Shown: piece by piece, positions 14,148-23,045 of the stretch
How positions within the stretch are numbered: the first letter of the stretch is position 1
Layout: every line of letters starts with the position of its first letter
Assembly (NCBI GenBank): GCA_904384205.1
Contig: CAJFJY010000004.1
Location: forward strand, 1 to 35,395
DNA from: an uncultured Clostridia bacterium
Lineage (GTDB): Bacteria > Bacillota > Clostridia > TANB77 > CAG-508
Reading direction: 5' to 3'
DNA length: 35,395 bases
Program-made: the position numbers and the translations under genes
The notes under the pieces: generated by a model
The model's database searches: none
What the model was told of the DNA's origin: nothing
The model's input: only the letters and a program-made list of their open reading frames with translations

Positions 14148-17100
14148 ATGTACAAAAAAGTTGAGTTAAAAGATGGTTTTGCCGGAATGGAAAAAGAAGT
14201 TGCAAAAAGGTGGAAAGAGAATAATATTATTCAAAAAAACTTTGATATGAATAAAGGAAAAAGATATTTTACTTTTTATGATGGCCCTCCAACAGCAAAT
14301 GGAAAGCCACATGTTGGACATATCGAAACAAGAGTAATTAAAGATATTATACCAAGATACAAAGTTATGAAAGGCTATCAAGTAATTCGTAAAGCTGGTT
14401 GGGATACACATGGGCTTCCAGTTGAATTAGAGATAGAGAAAAAGTTAGGAATATCAGGAAAACAACAAATTGAAGAATATGGTGTAGAAAAATTTGTTAA
14501 AGAGTGTAAAGAGAGTGTGTTCACATATGTTCATATGTGGGAAGAAATGACAAACAAAGTTGGATTCTGGGTTGATATGGAGCATCCATATGTTACATAT
14601 CATAATGATTATATAGAATCTGTATGGTGGGCATTAAAGCAAATGTGGGAAAAAGGTCTATTATATGAAGGCCACAAAGTAATGCCATATTGTCCAAGAT
14701 GTGGAACAGCGCTTTCATCACATGAGGTTGCACAAGGATATAAAGATGTAAAAGATTTAACATGTGTTGCAAAATTCAAAGTTGTTGGAAAAGACAATAC
14801 ATATATTTTAGCATGGACAACAACTCCATGGACATTACCTTCAAACTTAGCTCTTTGTTTAAATAAATCTTATGAATATGTAGAAGTAAAAGCAAATATA
14901 GGAACAGATGATGAACCAAAATATGAAAATTATATTTTAGCTAAAGATTTATTAGAAGCAGTATTAAAAGAAACACCATATGAGATTGTAAAAACTTTCA
15001 AAGGTGAAGAATTACTTGGAACAAAATATAAGCAATTAATGCCATTTGCTAAAGTAGAAGGAAAAGCATTTGAAGTTATACATGGAGACTATGTAACTCT
15101 AACAGATGGTACAGGAATAGTACATATTGCACCAGCATATGGTGAAGATGATAGCTTAGTTGCAAAACAAAATGGAATTGCATTTGTTAACTTAGTTGAT
15201 AAAGAAGGAAAATTTGTTAAAGAAGTAGAACCATGGGCTGGAAAATTTGTAAGAGATTGTAATGAAGATATATGCAAATGGCTTGCTGAAAATAACAAAT
15301 TATTCAGCAAAGAAAAACATATGCACTCATATCCACATTGTTGGAGATGTGATACACCACTTTTATATTATCCAAAAGAAAGTTGGTTTGTTGCAATGAG
15401 TAAACTAAGAGATGAATTAGTTGAAAACAACAACAAAGTAAACTGGTATCCAGACACTATCAGAACAGGAAGATTTGGAAAATTCCTAGAAAATGTAATT
15501 GACTGGGGAATCTCAAGAGATAGATATTGGGGAACACCACTTCCAATCTGGACTTGTGAGAATGAGGAATGTGGACATAGAGAATGTATAGGATCTATTC
15601 AAGAATTAAAAGAAAAAGGAATAGATGTCCCAGACGATATAGAATTGCACAAACCATATATAGATAATGTATATTTAAAATGTCCAAAATGTGGAAGCAA
15701 AATGAAAAGAGCAAAAGAAGTAATTGACTGTTGGTTTGATTCAGGATCAATGCCTTTTGCACAATGGCATTATCCATTTGAAAATAAAGAAATGTTTGAC
15801 AATAACTTCCCAGCACAATTTATATCAGAAGCAGTAGATCAAACAAGAGGATGGTTCTATACATTAACAGCAATAGGAACAGCATTATTTGGAAGAACAC
15901 CATTTGAAAACTGTATAGTATTAGGACATGTATTAGATGAAAAAGGACAAAAGATGTCAAAATCAAAAGGAAATGGTGTAGACCCAATGGTGTTGTTGGA
16001 CACAGTAGGTGCAGATGCAACAAGATGGCATTTCTATACATGTAGTGCCCCTTGGCTTCCAACAAGATTAGGCCTAAAAAATGTTCAAGAAACACAAAGA
16101 GGATTTTTAAGTACATTATGGAATGTATATTCATTCTATGTGTTATATGCGGAAATAGACCAATTCAATCCATTAAAATATAGTGATTTTAAATCTAAAA
16201 ATGTAATGGATAAATGGATTATTTCAAAATTAAACACATTAGTAAAAGAAGTTGCAGAAAAACTAGATAAATATGACATAACAGGAGCAGCATTACAAAT
16301 AGAAGACTTTACAGATGAGCTATCAAACTGGTATGTACGTAGAAATAGAGAAAGATTTTGGAGTCAAGAACTAAATGATGAAAAAATTGGAGCATATGTA
16401 ACACTATATAATGTATTAGTAACACTATGTAAAATATCAGCACCATTTGTACCATTTATAACAGACGAAATCTATCAAAACCTAGTAGTAAACCTAGATA
16501 AAAATGCACCAGAAAGTGTACACTTATGCTTATGGCCAGAAGTAGACGAAACATTAATTGATAAAAAACTAGAAGAAGAGATGGACTTAGCATATAAAAT
16601 AGTCAAACTAGGAAGAAGTGCAAGAAACTCTGTAAACATCAAAAATAGACAGCCATTATCAAAAATGCTAATATCAGTAAATACATTACCAGAATATTAT
16701 GCAGACATAGTAAAAGATGAATTAAATGTAAAGCAAATAGAATTAGGTGCAGAAATGTCAGACTATGTAAACTTTGAAATAAAACCAAACTTGCCAGTAT
16801 TAGGAAAGCAATATGGAAAACTAATACCAAAAATTAAAGAAGAAATAGCTAAGAAAAACCAAATGGACTTAGCAAATAAAGTAAAACAAGGAAAAATAGA
16901 ATACATAGATATAGACGGAACAGAAATAGGATTAGACCAAGAAAATCTACTTATAACGATGCAAGGAAAAGACGGATTTGCATTTAGTGGAGAAGGAGAA
17001 ATAGGAGTAGTATTAGATACAAAGATAACACCAGAATTAGCAGAAGAAGGAATCCTAAGAGAAGTACTATCAAAAGTACAAAACATGAGAAAAGAAAGTG

Positions 17101-17297
17101 GATTTGAGGTATTAGACAGAATAAACATATATGTTGCAGAAAACGAAAAAATAGAAAAAGTAATCAAAAAATTTGAAGAAACAATCAAACATGACACATT
17201 AGCAAATAATATTTTCTATAATAAAGAAGAAGTAACATATATAGATACAAATATAAATGGGGAAAACTTAAAAGTTAAAGTTGAAAAGACAAATTAG
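14148..17297 (+). CDS. ileS: Isoleucyl-tRNA synthetase, type 2
   Basis: The 1049-residue protein has the class I signature [13 protein letters not shown] near residue 45 and KMSKSKGN near 605. The [18 protein letters not shown] block and CP1 editing domain follow the first motif. Cysteine pairs CPRCG (about 183) and CPKCG (about 512) may bind zinc. The length and the [10 protein letters not shown] context fit the eukaryote-like bacterial type 2 group rather than the roughly 920-residue type 1. Type 2 enzymes are known to be less sensitive to mupirocin; that is family knowledge, not shown here. ATG 14148 follows AGAAGGAGG with good spacing; the frame extends upstream into the repeat and is rejected there. 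A T-box controls it and a terminator follows at 17310. Confidence 0.96.
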   Translation: MYKKVELKDGFAGMEKEVAKRWKENNIIQKNFDMNKGKRYFTFYDGPPTANGKPHVGHIETRVIKDIIPRYKVMKGYQVIRKAGWDTHGLPVELEIEKKLGISGKQQIEEYGVEKFVKECKESVFTYVHMWEEMTNKVGFWVDMEHPYVTYHNDYIESVWWALKQMWEKGLLYEGHKVMPYCPRCGTALSSHEVAQGYKDVKDLTCVAKFKVVGKDNTYILAWTTTPWTLPSNLALCLNKSYEYVEVKANIGTDDEPKYENYILAKDLLEAVLKETPYEIVKTFKGEELLGTKYKQLMPFAKVEGKAFEVIHGDYVTLTDGTGIVHIAPAYGEDDSLVAKQNGIAFVNLVDKEGKFVKEVEPWAGKFVRDCNEDICKWLAENNKLFSKEKHMHSYPHCWRCDTPLLYYPKESWFVAMSKLRDELVENNNKVNWYPDTIRTGRFGKFLENVIDWGISRDRYWGTPLPIWTCENEECGHRECIGSIQELKEKGIDVPDDIELHKPYIDNVYLKCPKCGSKMKRAKEVIDCWFDSGSMPFAQWHYPFENKEMFDNNFPAQFISEAVDQTRGWFYTLTAIGTALFGRTPFENCIVLGHVLDEKGQKMSKSKGNGVDPMVLLDTVGADATRWHFYTCSAPWLPTRLGLKNVQETQRGFLSTLWNVYSFYVLYAEIDQFNPLKYSDFKSKNVMDKWIISKLNTLVKEVAEKLDKYDITGAALQIEDFTDELSNWYVRRNRERFWSQELNDEKIGAYVTLYNVLVTLCKISAPFVPFITDEIYQNLVVNLDKNAPESVHLCLWPEVDETLIDKKLEEEMDLAYKIVKLGRSARNSVNIKNRQPLSKMLISVNTLPEYYADIVKDELNVKQIELGAEMSDYVNFEIKPNLPVLGKQYGKLIPKIKEEIAKKNQMDLANKVKQGKIEYIDIDGTEIGLDQENLLITMQGKDGFAFSGEGEIGVVLDTKITPELAEEGILREVLSKVQNMRKESGFEVLDRINIYVAENEKIEKVIKKFEETIKHDTLANNIFYNKEEVTYIDTNINGENLKVKVEKTN

Positions 17298-17309
17298 GTA
17301 GAAATACTT

Positions 17310-17341
17310 AAGAAAGGTTGCTTTTCAACTTTTCTTTTTTT
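17310..17341 (+). terminator. Rho-independent terminator after ileS
   Basis: AAGAAAGGTTG pairs with CAACTTTTCTT across CTTTT and is followed by a T-run. Confidence 0.8.
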
Positions 17342-17379
17342 GAGGAATGACGAAAATTCTTAAGATGTTATAAAAACTA

Positions 17380-17408
17380 TTGCAAATAAGTTAATTAAAT
17401 ATTATAAT
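17380..17408 (+). promoter_or_regulatory. Promoter of the ABC transporter operon
   Basis: TTGCAA at 17380-17385, a 17-base spacer and TATAAT at 17403-17408. Confidence 0.7.
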
Positions 17409-17427
17409 AAGCACGGAATTAAAAAAA

Positions 17428-17479
17428 GGGATAGGTCTGTCCCAATTGGACAAAAATTGTTCAATTTGATACGTCCCTA
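17428..17479 (+). repeat. Family V GTCCCC-type repeat in the natA leader
   Basis: An inverted unit AGGGATA...TACGTCCCT encloses CTGTCCCAATTGGACAAAA, a variant of the ileS-leader repeat, with its own CAATTGGACAA/TTGTTCAATTTG palindrome. It ends directly at the AAAGGAGG of the next gene. Confidence 0.6.
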
Positions 17480-17492
17480 AAGGAGGATGAAA

Positions 17493-18392
17493 ATGGGATT
17501 AAAATTGCAAAATGTTTCTAAGACATTTATAGGAAAAAAAGCTGTACAAGATATTTCTTTTGAAGTTGATAAACCTGGTGTTTTTGGTCTTCTTGGAACA
17601 AATGGTGCAGGTAAGACAACAACAATTAGAATGTTGCTTGGAATTATAAAAAAGGACACTGGAGAAATTACTTGGAATGGAAAAGAAGTAAGTAGAGAAA
17701 ATGTTAATTTTGGTTATTTACCAGAAGAAAGAGGTGTGTATCCAAAAACTAAAATTCATGACCAACTAATGTATTTTGCAGAATTAAAAGGTATGAAAAA
17801 ACAAGATGCAGAAGATGCTATAAAGAAATGGGCTAAAGTATTAAAAGTAGAAGAATATATACCAATGCCAGCTGAAAAATTATCAAAAGGTAATCAACAA
17901 AAGATTCAATTTATGACATCAGTATTGCATAACCCAGAATTGATAGTTTTAGATGAACCATTTAGCGGATTAGATCCAGTAAATACAGAAATATTGAAAA
18001 ATGTTATTATTGATTTAGTAAAAGAAGGTAAATATATCATAATGTCTAGCCATCAAATGGCATCAATAGAAGAATTTTGTAGTGATATTTTGATATTAAA
18101 TAAGGGAAAGACAGTATTACAAGGAAATTTGAAAGAAATAAAAGAAAGCTACAAAGCAAATAGAATAGAGATTGTGGCAGAAGAGCCTGTAGACAAATAC
18201 ATAAATAATAAAAGTATGCAAATAGAGTTTTCTAAGAATAATGAGTATTCTATAAAAATAACAGATGAAAAAGATGCTCACCAATTATTAAATAAATTGG
18301 TTTCTAATAATATTGTTGTAAATAAATTTGAAATTAAGAAGCCGACATTAAATGATATTTTTATAGAAAAGGTAGGTGAATTTGAAAAATAA
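17493..18392 (+). CDS. ABC transporter ATPase, NatA/DUF4162 type
   Basis: The 300-residue protein has Walker A GTNGAGKTT (about 36-44), a Q-loop-like stretch GYLPEERGVYP, the signature LSKGNQQKIQ, Walker B LIVLDEPFSGLD and switch His in MSSHQM. The C-terminal 80 residues fit the DUF4162 extension of NatA-type exporters. Together with the following ABC-2 permease it would form a sodium- or drug/lipid-exporting half transporter at the membrane; substrate is unknown. ATG 17493 is chosen over 17487, which abuts the GGAGG site. The stop lies inside the left arm of the family II element, so the last codons (EFEK) coincide with repeat sequence. Confidence 0.92.
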   Translation: MGLKLQNVSKTFIGKKAVQDISFEVDKPGVFGLLGTNGAGKTTTIRMLLGIIKKDTGEITWNGKEVSRENVNFGYLPEERGVYPKTKIHDQLMYFAELKGMKKQDAEDAIKKWAKVLKVEEYIPMPAEKLSKGNQQKIQFMTSVLHNPELIVLDEPFSGLDPVNTEILKNVIIDLVKEGKYIIMSSHQMASIEEFCSDILILNKGKTVLQGNLKEIKESYKANRIEIVAEEPVDKYINNKSMQIEFSKNNEYSIKITDEKDAHQLLNKLVSNNIVVNKFEIKKPTLNDIFIEKVGEFEK

Positions 18393-18504
18393 TTACAATT
18401 TTGACGTTGTTAAATTTCATTTGAAATTTAATCAACGTACATAAGTATGCCTCATAAATTTAAAATTTGTTTGTCTAGCCAAAATTTAATTCTTTTTCAA
18501 ATTG
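18379..18504 (+). repeat. Family II structured element, copy 2
   Basis: The left arm AATTTGAAAAATAATTACAA overlaps the natA stop and pairs with the right arm ...TTTAATTCTTTTTCAAATT. Inside are a perfect hairpin ACGTTG..AAATTTC/GAAATTT..CAACGT and a second GAAATTTA/TAAATTT pair. Most of the sequence from TTTGAAATTTAATCAACGTA to the right end matches the minus strand of 4674-4803. Confidence 0.75.
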
Positions 18505-18532
18505 ATTGTTTTTAGAAGGGAATGTGAAAAAT

Positions 18533-19777
18533 ATGAAAAATTTAGGAACAGTAATTTCATTTACAATAAAAGAAATGTTAAGAAGAAAATCATTTATAAT
18601 ATCTACAATAATAATACTAGTATTAATAGTAATAGGTTTTAATATACCAAATATTATGAAACTTTTTGCTAATGAGGAAACTGCATCAGGAGGAGAAAAA
18701 CTATTAATAGTTGATTCTGAAAATGTATTTGAAAGAACACTAGAGAGTTTAAATTCTATGGATTTAGGATATGATGTGGAAGTTACAAATGAAAATTTAA
18801 CTATTGATACAATAAAAGAGAGGATAAATAATGATGAAATAGCAGAAGCTTTATTAATAGAAAAGGTAGCAGAAAATCAATATACAGTAAAATATATAGT
18901 AAAGAATATGGCTATGATGTCAGGTGTACCAGATAATTTGATAAATACACTAAATTCTATTTATACAAATTTGCAAATATCTAAATTGGGATTAACAGAA
19001 GAGCAAATCCAAAGTTTGACACCTAATTTTGAATATTCAATTGAACAGGCTGAAGAACAAGAAGTTAATGGAAATCTTGGTGTAATGATGATATTATCTT
19101 TAGTTTTATTTTATGCTATATATTTCTGTGCATATCAAGTTTCAAGCTCAATTACAACAGAAAAAACATCAAAAATAATGGAAACTTTAGTTACATCAAC
19201 AACACCAAAAACAATAGTAATGGGAAAAACAATAGGAATAGGAATTGTAGGTTTGGTACAAATTTGTTTAATAGTGCTAACAGCATTGGTTTCTGCAAAA
19301 GTATTTTTAGAGCCAGGATTACTAGAATCTGTTTTAGATATGACTCAGATGACTCCATATTTAGCAATTATTACAATAATATATTTTATATTAGGATATT
19401 TTGCATATGCTCTTTTGTATGCATTAACAGGCTCAACAGTTGCAAAACCTGAAGATATACAATCAGCAAATACACCAGTTGCATTACTTGCAGTTATAGG
19501 ATTTTATTTAGCATATTTTACAATGATGAATCCAACAAGTAGTTTAAATGTATTTGCATCAATGTTCCCAATATCTTCACCATTCTGTATGCCTTTTAGA
19601 ATTATGATGGGAATTGCAAGTACAACAGATGTAATAATTTCTATTGCAATATTAGTTGTAACGATATTAATTATTGCAAAAGTTGCAATAAAGATTTATA
19701 CAAATGCAATATTAAATTATGGAACAAAAATGACATTTAGCGATATGGTAAAAATTTTTAAAGATAAAAATAATTAA
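18533..19777 (+). CDS. ABC-2 type permease (NatB-like)
   Basis: The 414-residue protein has an N-terminal helix (SFIISTIIILVLIVIGFNIP), a roughly 140-residue extracellular domain, then about five helices in the C-terminal half, including VMMILSLVLFYAIYFCAYQV and a TTEKTSKIMETLVTSTTPK loop typical of ABC-2/NatB permeases. It pairs with the ATPase upstream. ATG 18533 is set by AGAAGGG at 18513-18519; the frame from 18506 has no site. The family II element separates the two genes by 140 bases, which may make permease expression depend on readthrough. No other odd features were seen. Confidence 0.9.
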   Translation: MKNLGTVISFTIKEMLRRKSFIISTIIILVLIVIGFNIPNIMKLFANEETASGGEKLLIVDSENVFERTLESLNSMDLGYDVEVTNENLTIDTIKERINNDEIAEALLIEKVAENQYTVKYIVKNMAMMSGVPDNLINTLNSIYTNLQISKLGLTEEQIQSLTPNFEYSIEQAEEQEVNGNLGVMMILSLVLFYAIYFCAYQVSSSITTEKTSKIMETLVTSTTPKTIVMGKTIGIGIVGLVQICLIVLTALVSAKVFLEPGLLESVLDMTQMTPYLAIITIIYFILGYFAYALLYALTGSTVAKPEDIQSANTPVALLAVIGFYLAYFTMMNPTSSLNVFASMFPISSPFCMPFRIMMGIASTTDVIISIAILVVTILIIAKVAIKIYTNAILNYGTKMTFSDMVKIFKDKNN

Positions 19778-19784
19778 ATATATT

Positions 19785-19988
19785 AAAAATAGCAGTTTAA
19801 TACAATTAAATATGAATTTGCTCGAGAAGATAATAATTTATTAATTTTTCCGTCTCCCCATTCTAAAAATTCTAACAAAAGTTTTTCAAACTTTTGAGAA
19901 TTTTTGAACGGTCCCCACAAGTCCCTCCAAAATTAATAAATTATTATCTTCCCGAGCTAAAAAACAGTGTATTAACTGTTATTTTTTT
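19785..19988. repeat. Family III nested inverted-repeat element, copy 1 (3' of natB)
   Basis: Outer arms AAAATAGCAGTTTAATAC (19785-19803) and GTATTAACTGTTATTTTTTT (19969-19988) look like a terminator with a T-run whose loop is expanded. Inner arms of 29 bases (19820-19847 and 19929-19957) pair almost perfectly, starting GCTCGAGAAGATAATAATTT. The centre holds TCTAACAAAAGTTTTTC and GAACGGTCCCCACAA. The central 55 bases are the reverse complement of those at 29552-29610. Confidence 0.8.
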
Positions 19989-19989
19989 C

Positions 19990-20018
19990 TTGAAAAAATT
20001 CGTAAAAAATAGTAATAT
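19990..20018 (+). promoter_or_regulatory. Possible promoter of the DUF3006 gene
   Basis: TTGAAA at 19990-19995, a 17-base spacer and TAATAT at 20013-20018. An overlapping TATAAT at 20016 would need a 20-base spacer. Confidence 0.4.
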
Positions 20019-20092
20019 AATTATATATTTTAAAATTCTATTATTTAATAATAATTCTCTTTAAGCTAGGAAAGTAGGAAGGAGGAGAATTA

Positions 20093-20452
20093 ATGGACAT
20101 ATTGCAAAACTTAGGTGAAGCGATAAAAGAAACATTAGAAGATATAAAAAATGACAAACTAGAGAAAAAAGATTTACCAAAAAATTCTAATATAAGTAGT
20201 GAAGAATTAGAATTAGCGCAAAAACTTGATGCAGTTCAAGAATACACATTAGACAGATATGAAGGAAATATAGCTGTTCTGGAAAATAGAAAAACAGGAA
20301 AGATGGAAAATGTTGATAAAAGTAAATTACCGAATAATCTAGAAGAAGGTAGTATTTTAAAATGCATCAATGGAAAATATATTTTTGATAGAGCAAAAAC
20401 AGAAGAAATTTCTAAAAAAATTCAGCAAAAAACAAATGATTTGTGGAAATAG
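20093..20452 (+). CDS. DUF3006 domain protein
   Basis: The 119-residue protein has a charged helical head (residues 1-48) and then the DUF3006 pattern: YTLDRYEGNIAVLENRKTGK, KLPNNLEEGSILKCINGKYI and a C-terminal helix ISKKIQQKTNDLWK. DUF3006 domains are small beta-barrels often encoded beside or fused to ComEC-like metallo-hydrolases, and the next gene is exactly that. Function is unknown. The ribosome binding site AAGGAGGAG precedes ATG 20093. The N-terminal extension is longer than in minimal members. Confidence 0.85.
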   Translation: MDILQNLGEAIKETLEDIKNDKLEKKDLPKNSNISSEELELAQKLDAVQEYTLDRYEGNIAVLENRKTGKMENVDKSKLPNNLEEGSILKCINGKYIFDRAKTEEISKKIQQKTNDLWK

Positions 20453-20543
20453 AAAAAAGTGTAGTAATTTACATCTATATTGATAATAAGTGAAATTATA
20501 TATTTTGGTAATTTTAATAAAGTAATGTAAGGGGCAAAAGAAA

Positions 20544-21503
20544 ATGGGAAGAAGAGGAAAGAGAAGTACAAAAAGACAAAATAGAAAAATTATAGGATTA
20601 ATTTTAGCATTAGTTGTTATAGTTTTAATAGCTATTGGAGCAAATCCAAATGTTATAAATACAATAAGTGAAATAGCAGGACTTAATATAACAGTTAATG
20701 AAAAACAGACACAAAATAGTACAGAAAACCAAATAGGAAATCAAAATACTCAAGTTCCAGCAGGTGAAAATCTAGTTGTAGATTATATAGATGTAGGACA
20801 AGCTGATAGTATTTTAATTACAACTCAAGATGAAGCAATGCTAATTGATGCGGGAAATAATGAAGATGGAGAAGATGTAGTAGAATTTATAAAATCAAAA
20901 GGAATTACTAAATTAAATTATGTAATAGGAACACATCCTCATGAAGATCACATAGGAGGAATGGATGATGTTATAAAAAATTTTGATATAGGTACAATAT
21001 ATATGCCTACAATTACTACTAATACAAAAACATATGAAGATGTGATAACAGAAATAGAAAATAAAAATCTTCAAATTTCAGAATCCAAAAAAGGAGATAC
21101 ATTTTTACTTGGTAATGCAAATTGCGAATTTATGACAGATAGTATATTAGATAAAAATAATTTAAATTTATCATCAATTATAACTAGAATAACATTCGGA
21201 AATACAAGCTTTTTATTTATGGGAGATGCAGAGACAGAAAATGAAGAAACTAGAGCATGGCCAAAAACAGATGTATTAAAAGTTGGACATCATGGCTCAG
21301 ATACAAGTTCTTCAGAAGAATTTTTAAAGCAAATCTCTCCTAAAATTGCAGTAATTTCGGTAGGAAAAGATAATGACTATGGACATCCAAGTGATGAAAC
21401 TATAAAAAAGCTACAGAATTTAGGAGCTACAATTTATAGAACAGATGAACTAGGTACAATAGAACTTGTTTCAAATGGAAATAATATTACAAAAAAGAAT
21501 TAA
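20544..21503 (+). CDS. ComEC/Rec2-like metallo-beta-lactamase-fold hydrolase, exported
   Basis: The 319-residue protein has a very basic head (GRRGKRSTKRQNRK) and a transmembrane helix (IIGLILALVVIVLIAIGA, about 16-33), so the hydrolase domain is extracytoplasmic. The domain from about residue 77 has VDYIDVGQADSILI, the metal-binding THPHEDHIGG (130-139), FLFMGDAE, VGHHGSDTSSS and SVGKDNDYGHPS. This is the set found in the C-terminal domain of ComEC and in stand-alone extracellular MBL proteins. A nuclease or phosphoesterase role is inferred from the family. It follows the DUF3006 gene after 91 bases, and the two are probably one unit. ATG follows AAGGGGC. Confidence 0.92.
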   Translation: MGRRGKRSTKRQNRKIIGLILALVVIVLIAIGANPNVINTISEIAGLNITVNEKQTQNSTENQIGNQNTQVPAGENLVVDYIDVGQADSILITTQDEAMLIDAGNNEDGEDVVEFIKSKGITKLNYVIGTHPHEDHIGGMDDVIKNFDIGTIYMPTITTNTKTYEDVITEIENKNLQISESKKGDTFLLGNANCEFMTDSILDKNNLNLSSIITRITFGNTSFLFMGDAETENEETRAWPKTDVLKVGHHGSDTSSSEEFLKQISPKIAVISVGKDNDYGHPSDETIKKLQNLGATIYRTDELGTIELVSNGNNITKKN

Positions 21504-21943
21504 TTATAAATTTTTTTAAGGAAATTTGAACAAGAAAAAAGAGGTTCTGTCTTTAAAAAAAACTTAAAAAGTAGGAAAAATCGAATAAATAAAGCAAAAA
21601 GAAGAAAAAGCGAGAAAAAATGTTAAAATGTCTATAAATTGAATTTGAATTATGTTAGTAATTATGATATTTTGCTAACATAATTTTTATTTTAAATTCA
21701 AGACTAATTAAAATCTAAAATTTAAATTCGAACTAAAATTCAATATAAAGGTAATATAAAAAATGAGATATGAATATTTAATGTTAAATATTTAAATTGT
21801 TATTTAAATCCAATATATTTCATAATTTTAGAAGAAACACATAAAAGATTTATGTCAAGTATTTTAAATTCAAATAAATTTTAATTCTAATTATTCAGGA
21901 TTTTATAGTAAAAATTAAATAAAATAAACAGGAGGCAGTGCAT
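21504..21943 (+). other. 440-base AT-rich intergenic region with one long hairpin
   Basis: No gene is visible. A long imperfect inverted repeat at 21639-21702 (TTGAATTTgaATTATGTTAG with CTAACATAAT...AAATTCAA) could be a terminator-like hairpin though no T-run follows. The remainder is low-complexity AT sequence with repeated TTTAAATT words. The end carries the AGGAGG site of the next gene. Confidence 0.6.
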
Positions 21944-22879
21944 ATGCAAAATAAAGTAGAAACAAAAAATAATACTAAAGAAGGAAAGGAAGAAAAGAAA
22001 CTATTATCACCAAAACTTGATGTTGTATTTCAAGCATTATTTGGAGAAGTAGGAAATGAAAGAATCACAAAAGAATTTTTAGAAGCAATATTGGAAAGAA
22101 AAATAGAGGAGGTGGATTTAAGCGGAAATATAGTTTTAAGAAGAGAGAATATAAACGATAAAATGGGAGTTTTAGATGTACTTGCAAAAATAAATAATAA
22201 TGAATATGTAAATATAGAAATGCAAGTAGCAGACAAAGATAATCTACTAGAAAGAATATTGTATTATTGGGCACGAGTATATACAAGGAATATAAAGAAA
22301 AGTGAAGATTACATAGAGTTGAAAAAGACAATAGAAATATTAATAGTAGATTTTGAAATAAAGCAGTTAAAAGAATTAGAATATCATAGTAAATGGAAGA
22401 TAATAGAAGAAAAAGATAGAAAACTAATATTGACAGATGATTTAGAAATACATATAATAGAAATAAATAAAATAAAGAATCTAACAGAAAAAGAGAAGAA
22501 CAAAGAACTAGTCAAGTGGATATATTTCTTAGAAGAACCAGAAGGGGAAAGGGTGAAAGAATATATGAAAAGAGATAGTGGAATAAGAGAGGCGAAAGGA
22601 AAGCTAGAGACAATGAGTGAAGATGAAAGAATGCAAATATTAGCAGATTTAAGATTAAAAGCGATAATGGACGAAAAAGCAATAAAAAGATTAGGCTATA
22701 AAGAAGGATTAGAATCTGGAATTAAAGATGGAATAAAACAAGGAATAAAACAAGGAATAAAACAAGGTGAAAATAAAAAAGTAACAGAAATCGCAAAGAA
22801 AATGAAAGAAAAAGGAGCAGATATCAACTATATAGAAGAAATAACAGGATTAACAACAAAAGAAATAGAAAAATTATAA
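21944..22879 (+). CDS. Rpn family recombination-promoting nuclease / PD-(D/E)XK putative transposase
   Basis: The 311-residue product matches the Rpn/PDDEXK_2 group: SPKLDVVFQALFGE at the start, then GVLDVLAKINNNEYVNIEMQ, which supplies the catalytic Asp and ExQ of the PD-(D/E)XK core, and LLERILYYWARVYTRNI. In E. coli, Rpn proteins are DNA endonucleases that raise RecA-independent recombination; they were once annotated as transposases. The C-terminus has an in-frame run of GIKDGIKQGIKQGIKQG (22720-22770), a feature common in this family's tail. ATG 21944 is chosen over GTG 21938 by spacing from AGGAGG. A terminator follows. Confidence 0.9.
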   Translation: MQNKVETKNNTKEGKEEKKLLSPKLDVVFQALFGEVGNERITKEFLEAILERKIEEVDLSGNIVLRRENINDKMGVLDVLAKINNNEYVNIEMQVADKDNLLERILYYWARVYTRNIKKSEDYIELKKTIEILIVDFEIKQLKELEYHSKWKIIEEKDRKLILTDDLEIHIIEINKIKNLTEKEKNKELVKWIYFLEEPEGERVKEYMKRDSGIREAKGKLETMSEDERMQILADLRLKAIMDEKAIKRLGYKEGLESGIKDGIKQGIKQGIKQGENKKVTEIAKKMKEKGADINYIEEITGLTTKEIEKL

Positions 22880-22940
22880 TTAATAAAATCTGAATTTTAA
22901 TGAAAAAAAGATATGTTATTCAATATTTGAATAAAAAACT

Positions 22941-22966
22941 AATAGCAAGTAACCCTTGCTATTTTT
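22941..22966 (+). terminator. Rho-independent terminator after the Rpn gene
   Basis: AATAGCAAG and CTTGCTATT form the stem with a short loop, followed by T residues. The der promoter -35 lies in its 3' arm. Confidence 0.75.
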
Positions 22967-22984
22967 AAGTATATGTAGTAGAAT
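22956..22984 (+). promoter_or_regulatory. Probable promoter of der
   Basis: TTGCTA at 22956-22961, a 17-base spacer and TAGAAT at 22979-22984. The same -35 hexamer is used at 6222. Confidence 0.6.
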
Positions 22985-23045
22985 AGCAATATAGAAAAAG
23001 AGAAATTAGGGCTAATAGATAAAAACATAGTGGAAAGGAGAAGCA

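Noticed and set aside
17487..17492. natA start at ATG 17487
   Set aside because: It directly abuts the GGAGG site; ATG 17493 has workable spacing.
21944..22879. An insertion sequence around the Rpn gene
   Set aside because: Although such proteins are sometimes annotated as transposases, I see no terminal inverted repeats or target duplications flanking it.
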